Assembly: GCA_016214285.1 (NCBI GenBank)
Contig: JACROV010000104.1
Coordinates: 1 to 51,989, forward strand
Direction of reading: 5' to 3'
Source of the DNA: Candidatus Omnitrophota bacterium
Lineage (GTDB): Bacteria > Omnitrophota > Gorgyraeia > Zapsychrales > Zapsychraceae
DNA: 51,989 nucleotides
Position 1 is the stretch's first letter. Every line of letters begins with the position of its first letter. The notes under the pieces were generated by a model that saw only the letters and a program-made list of their open reading frames with translations, had not been told where the DNA came from and did not search any database. This document shows positions 33,699 through 42,614 of this stretch, one piece after another. The position numbers and the translations under genes were made by a program.

Positions 33699-34094
33699 AT
33701 GTCATTAAACGATCCGATCAGTGATTTGTTAACTACGATCCGTAACGGCGTCGGGGCCGACAAGGAAACCGTTGATATTCCGGCCTCGAAATTGAACGGA
33801 CGGATCCTTGAGATCTTCAAGAACGACGGGTATATCGAGGACGTGCGCCTGATGAAAAATAACACGCAGGGGACGTTCAAGGTTTATTTAAAATATGACA
33901 ATAAAAAGCCGGCTATTATGGGATTGCGAAGAATTTCGAAGTCCGGGCTGAGGGTCTATCGCAAGAACGATGAGCTTCCCCATGTTCTTAACGGCCTGGG
34001 GACGGCGGTGCTCTCGACCTCAAAAGGGGTTATCACAGATCGCGAGGCCAGAAAATTAAAGGTCGGCGGAGAAATTTTGTGTTACATTTGGTGA
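33699..34094 (+). CDS. rpsH: 30S ribosomal protein S8
   Basis: 131 residues. Starts SLNDPISDLLTTIRNGVGAD; the C-terminal RNA-binding signature is STSKGVITDREARKLKVGGE ending in LCYIW. S8 binds helix 21 of 16S rRNA and in some bacteria represses the spc operon through an rRNA-like site near rplE; I do not see an obvious mimic. Thirty-four bases behind rpsN. Confidence 0.96.
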   Translation: MSLNDPISDLLTTIRNGVGADKETVDIPASKLNGRILEIFKNDGYIEDVRLMKNNTQGTFKVYLKYDNKKPAIMGLRRISKSGLRVYRKNDELPHVLNGLGTAVLSTSKGVITDREARKLKVGGEILCYIW

Positions 34095-34111
34095 TCGAAG
34101 GACGTTAACCC

Positions 34112-34651
34112 ATGTCACGCATAGGAAAAATACCGGTTGTGGTACCCAAGGAAGTCAAGATCATCCTTGACGCTTCCAAAGTGCATGTGGAAGGGCCGAA
34201 GGGAAAACTGGAGTTGAACATTCCGTCAGGAATCAAGGTGGAATCCAAAGACGGGCAGTTGCTGGTTACCCGTCAGTCGGACATCAAACAAATGAAGGCG
34301 ACGCACGGAACGATCCGCGCTTATCTGGTCAACATGGTGACCGGCGTGACTAAAGGTCACAAAAAAGATCTGGAAATACAGGGCTTGGGCTTTCGCGCGC
34401 AGTTACAGGGGAAAAAGATCGTTTTTAGCCTGGGGTTGAGCCATCCGGTTGAATTTGAGGTGCCGGACACTGTCAAAGTGGCGGTGCCGACTCAGACCTC
34501 TATCACGATCGAAGGCCCGGACAACATGGCTGTCGGCCAGGTGGCAGCGAGTATCCGCGCCATCAAGCCCGTGGAGCCGTATAAAGGCAAGGGCATTCGC
34601 TATGCGGGCGAGTTTGTCCGTCGGAAACAAGGAAAATCCGTAACGAAATAA
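34112..34651 (+). CDS. rplF: 50S ribosomal protein L6
   Basis: 179 residues. Starts SRIGKIPVVVPKEVKIILDA; the C-terminal signature is PYKGKGIRYAGEFVRRKQGK. Two similar domains, as usual. L6 supports the sarcin-ricin region and the stalk base. Seventeen bases behind rpsH. Confidence 0.96.
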   Translation: MSRIGKIPVVVPKEVKIILDASKVHVEGPKGKLELNIPSGIKVESKDGQLLVTRQSDIKQMKATHGTIRAYLVNMVTGVTKGHKKDLEIQGLGFRAQLQGKKIVFSLGLSHPVEFEVPDTVKVAVPTQTSITIEGPDNMAVGQVAASIRAIKPVEPYKGKGIRYAGEFVRRKQGKSVTK

Positions 34652-34664
34652 GGATCGAATTCTT

Positions 34665-35030
34665 ATGGTACTTTTGAAAAAAGAATTAGGAAGGATTTAC
34701 CGGCACCAACGGACTCGCCGCAGGATCATCGGGAACAACGAGCGCCCCAGGGTGTGCGTGCACCGCAGTCTCAGCAATTTTTATGTGCAGGTCATCGATG
34801 ATGTCAGCCGCAAGGTCCTCTTCGGTTTGTCGACTTTGACCAAAGACGTGCGCACAAAGATCAAAAATGGCGGGAACGTGGATGCCGCAGCTCGTCTGGG
34901 TGAGATCTTCGCCGCCGAGGCCAAGAAAAAAGGGATCACGAAAATTTGCTTTGACCGCGGCGGTTATTTGTACCACGGCTGCGTGAAGGCTTTTGCCGAA
35001 GCCGCGCGTAAAGGCGGATTGGAATTCTAA
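34665..35030 (+). CDS. rplR: 50S ribosomal protein L18
   Basis: 121 residues. Contains [40 protein letters not shown] and [21 protein letters not shown]18 binds 5S rRNA with L5. Basic N-terminal tail as usual. Followed closely by rpsE. Confidence 0.96.
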   Translation: MVLLKKELGRIYRHQRTRRRIIGNNERPRVCVHRSLSNFYVQVIDDVSRKVLFGLSTLTKDVRTKIKNGGNVDAAARLGEIFAAEAKKKGITKICFDRGGYLYHGCVKAFAEAARKGGLEF

Positions 35031-35047
35031 GAGTGGATAAAGGAGAT

Positions 35048-35668
35048 ATGGAAGAGCAAAAAGAACAAATCAAAGATCCCGCGGATACGGCGGAAGCCAG
35101 TATTAATAAAATTCCTGTGGTTGAAGAACAGCCGCCGGAACCTGTACGCAGGAAAAAAACCGGCGGTGAAGAAAATCGTTTTGGTAAAAAAGCGAAGATC
35201 GCTTTTGAGAAATCCGCGGATTCAGAACCGGTCGAAGAGGTCATCTCCATTAACCGCATTACCAAAGTAACCAAGGGAGGCAAGAAGCTTTCTTTCAGCG
35301 CTTTGGTTGTTGTGGGAGATACCAAAGGACGTGTCGGGTATAGCCTGGAGAAGGCGGCGGAAGTTTCTATCGCTATCCGTAAGTCCATCGCATCGGCGAA
35401 AAAGCAAATGATCAATGTCTCTTTGAGCGGTTCAACGATACCTCATGAAATCATCGGCCGCTGCGGTGGAGCGACCGTCCTTTTGAAACCGGCGGCGGAC
35501 GGAACCGGGGTTATCGCCGCAGGGCCCGTGCGCGCGGTTTGCGACGGCGTCGGTATCCGTAATATCTTGACGAAATGCCATCGTTCGAATAATCCGATCA
35601 ATGTCGTTAAGGCGACGATGGACGGACTTAGCCGTTTAAAGACCAGTCATAATTTGAAGAAAGAATAA
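35048..35668 (+). CDS. rpsE: 30S ribosomal protein S5 with N-terminal extension
   Basis: 206 residues against about 167 in E. coli. The S5 core ([20 protein letters not shown], then [20 protein letters not shown] and [20 protein letters not shown]) starts only near residue 63. The first 60 residues are hydrophilic and charged, with [17 protein letters not shown]. The start is unsure: AAAGGAG at 35039-35045 is only two bases from the ATG at 35048, and a GTG at 35033 gives five more residues. S5 lines the mRNA channel. rpmD (L30) normally follows; instead rplO starts one base later. Confidence 0.92.
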   Translation: MEEQKEQIKDPADTAEASINKIPVVEEQPPEPVRRKKTGGEENRFGKKAKIAFEKSADSEPVEEVISINRITKVTKGGKKLSFSALVVVGDTKGRVGYSLEKAAEVSIAIRKSIASAKKQMINVSLSGSTIPHEIIGRCGGATVLLKPAADGTGVIAAGPVRAVCDGVGIRNILTKCHRSNNPINVVKATMDGLSRLKTSHNLKKE

Positions 35669-35669
35669 A

Positions 35670-36113
35670 ATGCATTTACACGAACTTAAATCACCTGTTG
35701 GCTCACGGAAAAGGAAAAAACTCCTGGGGCGCGGTGCCGGATCCGGGCATGGCCGTACCAGTGGCCGCGGACAAAAAGGGCAGAATTCCCGCAGCAGCGG
35801 ACGTAAGCTGGTGGGGACTTCGGAGGGAGGCCAGATGCCTTTGGCCAAACGTCTTCCGAAGGTCGGGTTTCGCAGCAAGCGCCCAGTCCTTAATCAGGTC
35901 GTTGATCTCAAGCAATTGGATCAGTTAGAGAACGGAACGGTCATCAATGCCGCATTCCTGAAGTCCCAGGGGTTGATCGAAAGTATCCATAAACCCTTCA
36001 AGATTCTGGGAGACGGCGAGTTGAAAAAATCCGTCGTTATTGAAGAGGGGAGTATCTCCCTGACGGCCCGGGAGAAGATCCTCAAGGCCGGGGGTAAGGT
36101 CCCAGCGGCATGA
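35670..36113 (+). CDS. rplO: 50S ribosomal protein L15
   Basis: 147 residues. The glycine-rich N-terminus GRGAGSGHGRTSGRGQKGQN and the segment GGQMPLAKRLPKVGF are family signatures. L15 is a late 50S assembly protein. The stop overlaps the secY start by four bases (ATGA), the standard L15-SecY coupling. Confidence 0.95.
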   Translation: MHLHELKSPVGSRKRKKLLGRGAGSGHGRTSGRGQKGQNSRSSGRKLVGTSEGGQMPLAKRLPKVGFRSKRPVLNQVVDLKQLDQLENGTVINAAFLKSQGLIESIHKPFKILGDGELKKSVVIEEGSISLTAREKILKAGGKVPAA

Positions 36114-37471
36114 TCGCGTCATTCGCCAATTGTTTTAAGATACCTGAACTCAAGAAGAAAATATTTTTTACGTTGGCCATTGTTGTGGCTTACCGGGCAG
36201 GATGTTATCTTCCCACTCCGGGCGTTAACGGCTCGGTTTTAGCGGAATTCTTTCAGCGGCTTAGTTCCACATCCGGAGGGAGCATATTCGGGATCATGAA
36301 TATGTTCTCCGGTGGAGCGTTGGGAAAGGCGACAGTGTTCGCCTTGGGGATCATGCCTTATATTTCCAGCTCCATTATCATGCAGCTTTTGACGGCCGTT
36401 ATTCCGGCGCTGGAACGTCTGGCCAAGGAAGGCCAGGCCGGGTATCAAAAGATCAATCAGTACACGCGCTACGGCACGTTGGTCTTGGCGCTCGTTCAGT
36501 CATTTTTTATCGCTCTTTGGCTTGAAGATAAATCGGGAACGGTATTTCAGGGATTGCAGGTCGTCAATAATCCGGGATGGGGATTCCGCATCGTGACCGT
36601 TTTGACGTTGTCGACAGGGACGCTCCTTTTGATGTGGTTTGGTGAGCGTATCCAGGAACACGGCATCGGTAACGGGATATCCCTTATTATAACGGCGGGT
36701 ATTCTTTCAGCGGCTCCTTCGGCCATGCAGATGTTGATCCGGTTGATGGCGCCTGCTTCTGCCGGCGCTGGTTCCGCGCAGTTGCAGCCGTTGACGCTGG
36801 TAATTATGGTTTGTTTTTTGGTCAGTGTTATTGTTTCCATTACCCTGATCACGCAGGCGCAGCGCAAGATCCCGGTCCAATACGCCCGGCGCATCGTGGG
36901 CCGCAAGGTGTACGGCGGGCAGAATACGTATATTCCGCTCAAAGTGGATACCTCGGGTGTCATCGCGATTATTTTTGCGCAATCGATCATCCTTTTTCCG
37001 GCGACATTGGCCAGTTTTATCCCACATCAGGGGTTTCAAGCCTTGACAAGCATCTTCATGCGCGGGCATTTCTGGTATTATTTGGTCTATGGCTTGCTGA
37101 TCGTATTTTTTTGCTATTTCTACACCGCCATTGTTTTTAATCCGGTCGACGTGGCTGAGAACATGAAAAAGCACGGCGGGTTCATCCCCGGAGTGCGCCC
37201 GGGAACGCAGACATCGGAATATCTGGATTTTATCATGACGCGTATCACGTTGGCGGGGGCGGTTTTTATTTGCGTGATCGCCATTATGCCGGACGCGATC
37301 ATGGCTTCTTTTAAAGTACCTTATTTAGTGGCATCGTTTTTTGGCGGTACGGGTGTTTTGATCATTGTCGGGGTCATGCTCGACACGATGAAACAGATCG
37401 AATCGCATCTGCTGACACGTCATTACGACGGCTTTATGCGTTCCGGGCAGATGATAAGGGGCAGGCGATGA
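36110..37471 (+). CDS. secY: Preprotein translocase subunit SecY
   Basis: 453 residues, ten predicted membrane spans. N-terminal SFANCFKIPELKKKIFFTLA, the plug/pore region SGGALGKATVFALGIMPYIS, the cytosolic loop VPVQYARRIVGRK-like IPVQYARRIVGRKVYGGQN, and C-terminal FNPVDVAENMKKHGGFIPGV with RPGTQTSEYLD. It forms the protein-conducting channel with SecE (12345). Overlaps rplO and adk by four bases each. Confidence 0.97.
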   Translation: MIASFANCFKIPELKKKIFFTLAIVVAYRAGCYLPTPGVNGSVLAEFFQRLSSTSGGSIFGIMNMFSGGALGKATVFALGIMPYISSSIIMQLLTAVIPALERLAKEGQAGYQKINQYTRYGTLVLALVQSFFIALWLEDKSGTVFQGLQVVNNPGWGFRIVTVLTLSTGTLLLMWFGERIQEHGIGNGISLIITAGILSAAPSAMQMLIRLMAPASAGAGSAQLQPLTLVIMVCFLVSVIVSITLITQAQRKIPVQYARRIVGRKVYGGQNTYIPLKVDTSGVIAIIFAQSIILFPATLASFIPHQGFQALTSIFMRGHFWYYLVYGLLIVFFCYFYTAIVFNPVDVAENMKKHGGFIPGVRPGTQTSEYLDFIMTRITLAGAVFICVIAIMPDAIMASFKVPYLVASFFGGTGVLIIVGVMLDTMKQIESHLLTRHYDGFMRSGQMIRGRR

Positions 37472-38136
37472 GATTGGTGTTGCTCGGCCCGCCCGGCGCC
37501 GGGAAAGGGACGTTGGCCGCCCTGTTAAAGGAAAGCCTGAAGTTGGTTCACATCTCTACCGGAGATATGCTTCGGGAGGAGATGAAAAAAGAAACGCCGA
37601 TCGGCCAGGAAGCGAAGAAGTTCATTGAAAAAGGTGAACTTGTTCCTGATGAATTCGTCATCAAGCTCATTGAAAAGAAATTGACCGGCGGCAAACGTGT
37701 TGAGCACGGCTACATGCTGGATGGTTTCCCCAGGACGCGCAAACAGGCGGAAGATCTGGACCGGATATTGGGAGAGATCCGGCAGCCTTTGGATTACGCG
37801 TTATATATGGAGTCGACTCTGCCGGTCATTATCCAGCGGCTGGGCGGACGGCGGGTGTGCGAGAACTGCGGCGCCTTATACCATATCCGGAACAAACCGC
37901 CGAAGAAGGACAAAATTTGTGACCTGTGCGGCGGGGAATTGTACCAGAGGGCCGATGACAATGAAGTCACGATCCGTACGCGCATGGATGTTTATTTGAA
38001 AAGTACCCGGCTGGTCATCGATTATTACCAGGCCCAGGGCAAATTAAAAAAGCTTGATGGCGATAAAGATTCCGAAGAAGTACAGGCTGTTTTAATGCAA
38101 ATATTTCATGAAGACCGCAAACTCAATAAGCATTAA
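37468..38136 (+). CDS. adk: Adenylate kinase, zinc-LID type
   Basis: 222 residues. P-loop GPPGAGKGT (7-15), AMP-binding region ISTGDMLREEM and DGFPRTRKQAEDLD. The LID carries four cysteines (CENCGALYHI and CDLCGG), so it binds zinc. Interconverts AMP, ADP and ATP. secY-adk-map-infA is the usual order in many phyla. It overlaps map by 29 bases. Confidence 0.96.
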   Translation: MRLVLLGPPGAGKGTLAALLKESLKLVHISTGDMLREEMKKETPIGQEAKKFIEKGELVPDEFVIKLIEKKLTGGKRVEHGYMLDGFPRTRKQAEDLDRILGEIRQPLDYALYMESTLPVIIQRLGGRRVCENCGALYHIRNKPPKKDKICDLCGGELYQRADDNEVTIRTRMDVYLKSTRLVIDYYQAQGKLKKLDGDKDSEEVQAVLMQIFHEDRKLNKH

Positions 38137-38869
38137 AACAGCCCAGGAAATCGCAATTTTACGTGATGCCGGGAAGATCCTGGCGGAGATCAGTGAAGAT
38201 TTAAAACGTTCTTTAAGAGAGGGGATCACCACCAGGGAAGTGGATCAGGTGGCCGAGAAGTTGATCCGTCAAAGGGCAGTTGTTCCCGCCTTTAAGGGAT
38301 ATCGCGATTTTCCGGGTTGTGTATGTATATCGGTCAACGAGGAAGTCGTGCACGGAGTACCGAGCAACCGCTTGCTGCGCGCGGGCGATATCGTGAGCCT
38401 GGACGTTGGAATTATCCATAAGGAATATTATTCCGATACGGCCCTGACGGTGGGGATAGGAACGATTCGAGACGCTTTAAAGAAACTTCTGGATGTGACC
38501 AGCCAGTCCCTTGATAAGGGAATAGAACAGGCCCGCGCGGGAAATCATTTGTCGGACATATCGCACGCGATCCAGACCTTTGTCGAGGCGAACCATTTTT
38601 CGGTCGTGCGTGATTTTGTCGGACACGGCATCGGCAAGAGTTTACACGAAGATCCCGAGATCCCGAATTTCGGGCCGGCGCACAACGGGCCGATCCTCAA
38701 AGAAGGCATGGTTTTCGCCATTGAACCGATGGTGAACATGGGGACCTGGCAGACAAAGATTTTAGAGGACGGGTGGACGGTGGTCACCCAGGACGGCGCG
38801 GCGTCGGCGCATTTCGAACATACGGTAGCTATAACGGCCAAAGGGCCGGAGATCCTGACCCGAGCGTAA
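38108..38869 (+). CDS. map: Methionine aminopeptidase, type I
   Basis: 253 residues. Pita-bread fold with the metal ligands in SLDVGIIHKEYYSDTALTV (two Asp), GHGIGKSLHEDPEIPNFG (His), FAIEPMVNMG (Glu) and SAHFEHTVAIT (Glu). Removes the initiator Met from nascent proteins. The start inside adk (29-base overlap) yields SISIKTAQEIAILRDAGKIL, the normal type I N-terminus. Confidence 0.95.
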   Translation: MKTANSISIKTAQEIAILRDAGKILAEISEDLKRSLREGITTREVDQVAEKLIRQRAVVPAFKGYRDFPGCVCISVNEEVVHGVPSNRLLRAGDIVSLDVGIIHKEYYSDTALTVGIGTIRDALKKLLDVTSQSLDKGIEQARAGNHLSDISHAIQTFVEANHFSVVRDFVGHGIGKSLHEDPEIPNFGPAHNGPILKEGMVFAIEPMVNMGTWQTKILEDGWTVVTQDGAASAHFEHTVAITAKGPEILTRA

Positions 38870-38872
38870 CGT

Positions 38873-39088
38873 ATGGCTAAAGAAGAACTGATCGAAGTTG
38901 AAGGTGTCGTCAAAGAGGCATTGCCCAATGCCATGTTTCGCGTGGCGCTTGATAACGGGCATTTGGTGCTGGCACATATCTCCGGAAAGATCCGGAAAAA
39001 TTTTATCCGGATCCTTCCGGGAGACAAAGTAAAAGTTGAACTTTCGCCTTATGACCTAACAAGGGGGCGAATAACATTCAGGGCATAA
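38873..39088 (+). CDS. infA: Translation initiation factor IF-1
   Basis: 71 residues, single OB fold: [40 protein letters not shown], then [18 protein letters not shown]. Binds the A site of the 30S subunit during initiation. Three bases behind map and just before rpmJ, as in many bacteria. Confidence 0.96.
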   Translation: MAKEELIEVEGVVKEALPNAMFRVALDNGHLVLAHISGKIRKNFIRILPGDKVKVELSPYDLTRGRITFRA

Positions 39089-39094
39089 AAAATC

Positions 39095-39208
39095 ATGAAA
39101 GTAAAATCGTCGGTCAAAAGAATTTGCGGGCATTGCAAGATCATCCGTCGAAAAGGTGTCGTTCGCGTGATCTGCTCAAACCCGAAACACAAACAGAGAC
39201 AGGGGTAA
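39095..39208 (+). CDS. rpmJ: 50S ribosomal protein L36, zinc form
   Basis: 37 residues, too short for most gene finders but clear: [20 protein letters not shown] then [16 protein letters not shown]. The zinc ligands C11, C14, C27 and H32 are all there. L36 is the smallest 50S protein and fits the infA-rpmJ-rpsM order. Six bases behind both neighbours' boundaries. Confidence 0.95.
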   Translation: MKVKSSVKRICGHCKIIRRKGVVRVICSNPKHKQRQG

Positions 39209-39214
39209 AACAGC

Positions 39215-39604
39215 ATGCCAAGAATTTTAGGTATTGATATTCCCAAGCAAAAAAGGATCGAGGCGTCGTTGCCGTACCTTTACGGTATTGGACCGGCGCG
39301 GACCCGTGATATCTTAACACAGGCCAAGATCGATTTTAACCGTCGGGCCAAGGATTTGACCGATGAAGAGATCTCGCGTATCACCGCCATCATTCAAAGT
39401 GGCTATATCACCGAAGGCGATCTGCGCCGGGAGATCAGCCAGAATATCAAAAGGCTCATGGATATCGGGGCTTACCGCGGGGTGAGGCACCGCAAGGGGT
39501 TGCCGGTGCGCGGCCAGCGCACACGCACCAATGCCCGTACCCGTAAAGGGAAACGGGCTGGGCCCGGCGGCAAGAAAATGCCCGCGCCCGTTACGAAATC
39601 GTAG
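39215..39604 (+). CDS. rpsM: 30S ribosomal protein S13
   Basis: 129 residues. Starts [20 protein letters not shown]; the helix-two-turn-helix region [20 protein letters not shown] and the basic tail [10 protein letters not shown]-type sequence ([20 protein letters not shown]) are conserved. Bridges the 30S head to the 50S subunit. First gene of the alpha block. Confidence 0.96.
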   Translation: MPRILGIDIPKQKRIEASLPYLYGIGPARTRDILTQAKIDFNRRAKDLTDEEISRITAIIQSGYITEGDLRREISQNIKRLMDIGAYRGVRHRKGLPVRGQRTRTNARTRKGKRAGPGGKKMPAPVTKS

Positions 39605-39629
39605 TATCGACTAAAGAGGACATTTGTTT

Positions 39630-40091
39630 ATGGAAAAAGAACCGAAACAGCAGCAACAACAGCCAGCCGTAGCAGCGGCGGCGCAAGCGCAGCCGGAGAA
39701 GGCCATAAAGGCCAAAGATAAGGCAAAGAAAAAAGCCCTCAAAGGAATCACTTCCGGTGTGGCGCACATCAAAGCGTCGTTCAACAATACGATCGTCACT
39801 ATCACCGATGCCGCGGGAAACGTCATTACTTGGTCGACGCCGGGCATGGTCGGTTTTAACGGTTCGAAAAAATCGACGCCGTTCGCCGCGCAGGTTGCCG
39901 CGGCCGATGCCGCCCGCAGGGCGAAAGATCTGGGGTTGAGGACCGTTGAGGTCCTCGTGAAAGGTCCCGGCGCCGGACGCGAATCGGCCATCCGGGCATT
40001 GCAGGCCAACGGATTGGCGGTCACCTCTATTAAAGATGTGACGCCTTTGCCGCATAACGGATGCCGTCCCCGGAAAAAACGGCGGGTTTGA
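39630..40091 (+). CDS. rpsK: 30S ribosomal protein S11 with Gln/Ala-rich N-terminus
   Basis: 153 residues against about 129. The core begins at [20 protein letters not shown] and ends with [11 protein letters not shown]. The extra N-terminal part is [20 protein letters not shown] plus a lysine-rich stretch. An AGAGGA site fits the ATG at 39630; a TTG six bases earlier is possible but less likely. S11 lies on the 30S platform and contacts mRNA near the E site. Confidence 0.95.
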   Translation: MEKEPKQQQQQPAVAAAAQAQPEKAIKAKDKAKKKALKGITSGVAHIKASFNNTIVTITDAAGNVITWSTPGMVGFNGSKKSTPFAAQVAAADAARRAKDLGLRTVEVLVKGPGAGRESAIRALQANGLAVTSIKDVTPLPHNGCRPRKKRRV

Positions 40092-40140
40092 TCCGCCCAA
40101 CAAACTTATGTTCGTCCGAAGGATTCCATAAGTTTTGGGC
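40081..40140 (+). promoter_or_regulatory. Two mutually exclusive hairpins in the rpsK-rpsD gap
   Basis: Hairpin A pairs GGCGG (40081-40085) with CCGCC (40093-40097) across the rpsK stop. Hairpin B pairs GCCCAA (40095-40100) plus AACTTATG (40103-40110) with CATAAGTT (40127-40134) plus TTGGGC (40135-40140), with a two-base bulge. They share 40095-40097 and cannot both form. A strong AAGGAG site for rpsD follows. This could be a site for S4 feedback control; function is inferred. Confidence 0.45.
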
Positions 40141-40162
40141 TCATTCTAAGGAGAATTAATTT

Positions 40163-40792
40163 ATGGGAAGATATTTAGGTTCAAGTTGTCGATTATGCAG
40201 AAGGGAGGGAGAAAAGCTCTTTTTAAAGGGAACACGATGCATGACGTATCGTTGCGCCATGGAACGCCGGGCTTATGCCCCGGGTCAGCACGGTAATGCG
40301 CGTAAGGCAAAGCTTTCGAATTTCGGATTACAGATGCGCGAGAAGCAAAAGGTCAAAAGAATTTACGGCATGTTCGAAAAGCAGTTCAATAATTACTTCG
40401 GCAAGGCTGTGACTACCAAAGGCGTTACCGGTACCGTTTTGCTCCAGATGCTGGAACGCCGGCTGGATAATGTCCTTTATCAGCTTGGCTTCGCGACATC
40501 CCGTAAGCAAGGACGGCAGATCGTTAGTCACGGATTTGTTTTCGTCAATGACCATAAGGTCAATATCCCTTCGTGTCAGGTCAAGGAAAATGACGAGATC
40601 GCTTTGAAATTCAAGAAAAAAGGGAAAAAGACCGTTGATGATAATCTTAAGTTTTCGGAAAATCGCGCGGTCCCGGCCTGGCTTGAGATCGACCGCGAGC
40701 ATTATAAGGCGAAGATCAAACGGTTACCGGCGCGCGAGGATATCAATTTCCCCGTCAACGAGCAGTTGATCATCGAGCTTTATTCACGATAA
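40163..40792 (+). CDS. rpsD: 30S ribosomal protein S4, zinc form
   Basis: 209 residues. The N-terminus carries four cysteines (C9, C12, C26, C31; [20 protein letters not shown]), the zinc-binding C+ form, followed by [11 protein letters not shown]. The S4 RNA-binding domain is [20 protein letters not shown] and [18 protein letters not shown]4 starts 16S assembly and often represses its own operon. A structured 71-base leader precedes it. Confidence 0.96.
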   Translation: MGRYLGSSCRLCRREGEKLFLKGTRCMTYRCAMERRAYAPGQHGNARKAKLSNFGLQMREKQKVKRIYGMFEKQFNNYFGKAVTTKGVTGTVLLQMLERRLDNVLYQLGFATSRKQGRQIVSHGFVFVNDHKVNIPSCQVKENDEIALKFKKKGKKTVDDNLKFSENRAVPAWLEIDREHYKAKIKRLPAREDINFPVNEQLIIELYSR

Positions 40793-40818
40793 CAGGGTTC
40801 ATTCAAGGAGGAATACAC

Positions 40819-41808
40819 ATGGGAGTGAAGTGGCGAGATTTTCAAATGCCGAAAAGGCTTGATTGTGATGAATCCGTTTACACCGATACGTATGGAAAGT
40901 TCATTGCCGAACCCTTCGAAAAAGGTTATGGGGTCACCCTCGGGAACTCCTTAAGACGGATTTTGCTCTCCTCCATTGAGGGAAGCGCCGTCACTTCGGT
41001 ACGCATTGAAGGTGTGCGCCATGAATTTTCCACGGTCCCCGGCGTGCTGGAGTCCGTGACGGAAATCATCCTCAACATCAAGAAACTGGTCATCCGGTCG
41101 CATTCCAAGGTCCCCAAGATCATCCATATCCGGGCCGAGAAAAAAGGCGGGATCAAGGGCGCCGACATTGTTTGTGACGAGAGCATGGAGATCCTGAACC
41201 CGGATCTGCATATCGCCACGCTGACCCGTGACGCGCGTTTTTTCGTTGAGATGGAAGTTGCCCGTGGCCGCGGGTATGTCCCTTCGGAGCAGAACAAGAA
41301 AGAAGGCGTGGATACGATCGCCATTGATTCGATCTTTACCCCCATCACCAAAGTCAATTTTCGGGTGGAGAATACCCGCGTGGGACAACGTACCGATTAC
41401 GATCGCTTGGTCACGGAGATATGGACCAACGGCAGCATCAATCCCAAAGAAGCGTTGCTCTACGGCGCGAACATACTCCAGCGGCATTTGGACGTGTTTG
41501 TCAGCTACGGACAGCTTCCTGAAGAAGAGGAAGAGGACGAGGAGATCTCGGTCGAAGAACAGGCGATGTACGAAAAGCTCCGGTTGCCTATCTCTGAGCT
41601 GGAATTGTCGGTCCGTAGCGCCAACTGTCTAAAGGACGCCAGCATCAAAACGATTTCGGAGCTTGTCCGCAAAACCGAATCTGAATTGCTGACCTTCCGC
41701 AATTTCGGGAAGAAATCTTTATCAGAGATCAATGATCTCCTCAAGGCCATGGGATTGAGCCTCGGCATGAAGGTGGACGTCAAGAAATTAAAACTGAAGA
41801 AGGAGTAA
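40819..41808 (+). CDS. rpoA: RNA polymerase alpha subunit
   Basis: 329 residues, the E. coli length. The N-terminal domain contains [20 protein letters not shown] and drives dimerisation and core assembly. An acidic linker ([13 protein letters not shown]) leads to the C-terminal domain ([33 protein letters not shown]) that binds UP elements and activators. AAGGAGGA site 8 bases ahead of the ATG. Confidence 0.97.
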   Translation: MGVKWRDFQMPKRLDCDESVYTDTYGKFIAEPFEKGYGVTLGNSLRRILLSSIEGSAVTSVRIEGVRHEFSTVPGVLESVTEIILNIKKLVIRSHSKVPKIIHIRAEKKGGIKGADIVCDESMEILNPDLHIATLTRDARFFVEMEVARGRGYVPSEQNKKEGVDTIAIDSIFTPITKVNFRVENTRVGQRTDYDRLVTEIWTNGSINPKEALLYGANILQRHLDVFVSYGQLPEEEEEDEEISVEEQAMYEKLRLPISELELSVRSANCLKDASIKTISELVRKTESELLTFRNFGKKSLSEINDLLKAMGLSLGMKVDVKKLKLKKE

Positions 41809-41809
41809 C

Positions 41810-42451
41810 ATGCGACACGGTATGGCAGGAAATAGATTAAGCCGGAATTCCACTTTGCGTAAAGCGACCGTCCGCGACCTGGCCAAAGCAACCCTTATTG
41901 CGCAGCGGATTTGCACAACAGAGGCCAAGGCCAAAGAGGCCCGCAAGCTTGTGGATAAATTGATCACGCTCGGCAAAAAAGGGACATTGGCCGCCAAACG
42001 CCGCGCCTTTTCCATTCTGACGGACCATAAACTTGTCAGTGATCTATTTGCCAAAACTTCGCCGCGTTTCAAGAATCGTGTCGGTGGGTACACCCGTATC
42101 ATCAAGCTGGGGACCCGACGGGGCGACAACGCCGCGCTGGCGTATCTTGAGCTTACGGAAAAAGAGATCATCATTATCAGCAAGCCAAAATCCGCGGTGA
42201 CCGCCAAAAAAGAAAAAGTGCCCGAGGCCGGCCAGCGCGAACATGGGCATGAAGATCACGGACACGAACATCACGAGCACGCGCATGAGCATGAGCCTAA
42301 GCCGAAACCAAAGGCGATCATCAAGGAACAGCCGAAGAAAGACGTGATCAAAGATCAGAAGTCATTGCCCGACAAGGACAAGCCCCGCGGTAAATTCCTG
42401 AGCGGCATCCGCAATATGTTCAACCGGGGTTCCAGTTCCTCGGGGAAGTAG
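41810..42451 (+). CDS. rplQ: 50S ribosomal protein L17 with histidine-rich C-terminal tail
   Basis: 213 residues against about 115-130 in most bacteria. The L17 core (MRHGMAGNRLSRNSTLRKAT, then KRRAFSILTDHKLVSDLF and IIKLGTRRGDNAALAYLEL) ends near residue 125. A tail of about 85 residues follows: nine histidines within residues 144-162 (HGHEDHGHEHHEHAHEHE), a Pro/Lys stretch, and a basic end with FLSGIRNMFNRGSSSSGK. The frame is uninterrupted, so it is one protein. The tail resembles metal-binding His-rich segments; its role is unknown. Confidence 0.94.
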   Translation: MRHGMAGNRLSRNSTLRKATVRDLAKATLIAQRICTTEAKAKEARKLVDKLITLGKKGTLAAKRRAFSILTDHKLVSDLFAKTSPRFKNRVGGYTRIIKLGTRRGDNAALAYLELTEKEIIIISKPKSAVTAKKEKVPEAGQREHGHEDHGHEHHEHAHEHEPKPKPKAIIKEQPKKDVIKDQKSLPDKDKPRGKFLSGIRNMFNRGSSSSGK

Positions 42452-42585
42452 TGCTTCGTCCTTCGGTTATCTCAGGACGAACCCTGAGCGAACGACGAAC
42501 GCAGTGAGCACTTCGATTTCGCTCAGTGTCCTTGGAAGTGTCCTGGGTAAGGTCGAAGGAGAATGAGTCGAAGGGTAGTTTACGT
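42452..42585. repeat. Palindromic dispersed-type repeat cluster
   Basis: Non-coding stretch behind rplQ. TTCGTCCT (42455-42462) pairs with AGGACGAA (42474-42481), and CTGAGCGAA (42484-42492) pairs with TTCGCTCAG (42518-42526); GTCGAAGG then occurs twice near 42553-42578. Motifs of this kind (CTGAGCGAAGTCGAAGG) are common dispersed intergenic repeats in many environmental genomes. No U-run follows, so it is not a typical terminator. Confidence 0.6.
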
Positions 42586-42614
42586 TCAATCTGATTTTCT
42601 TAAAGGAAGCACGA

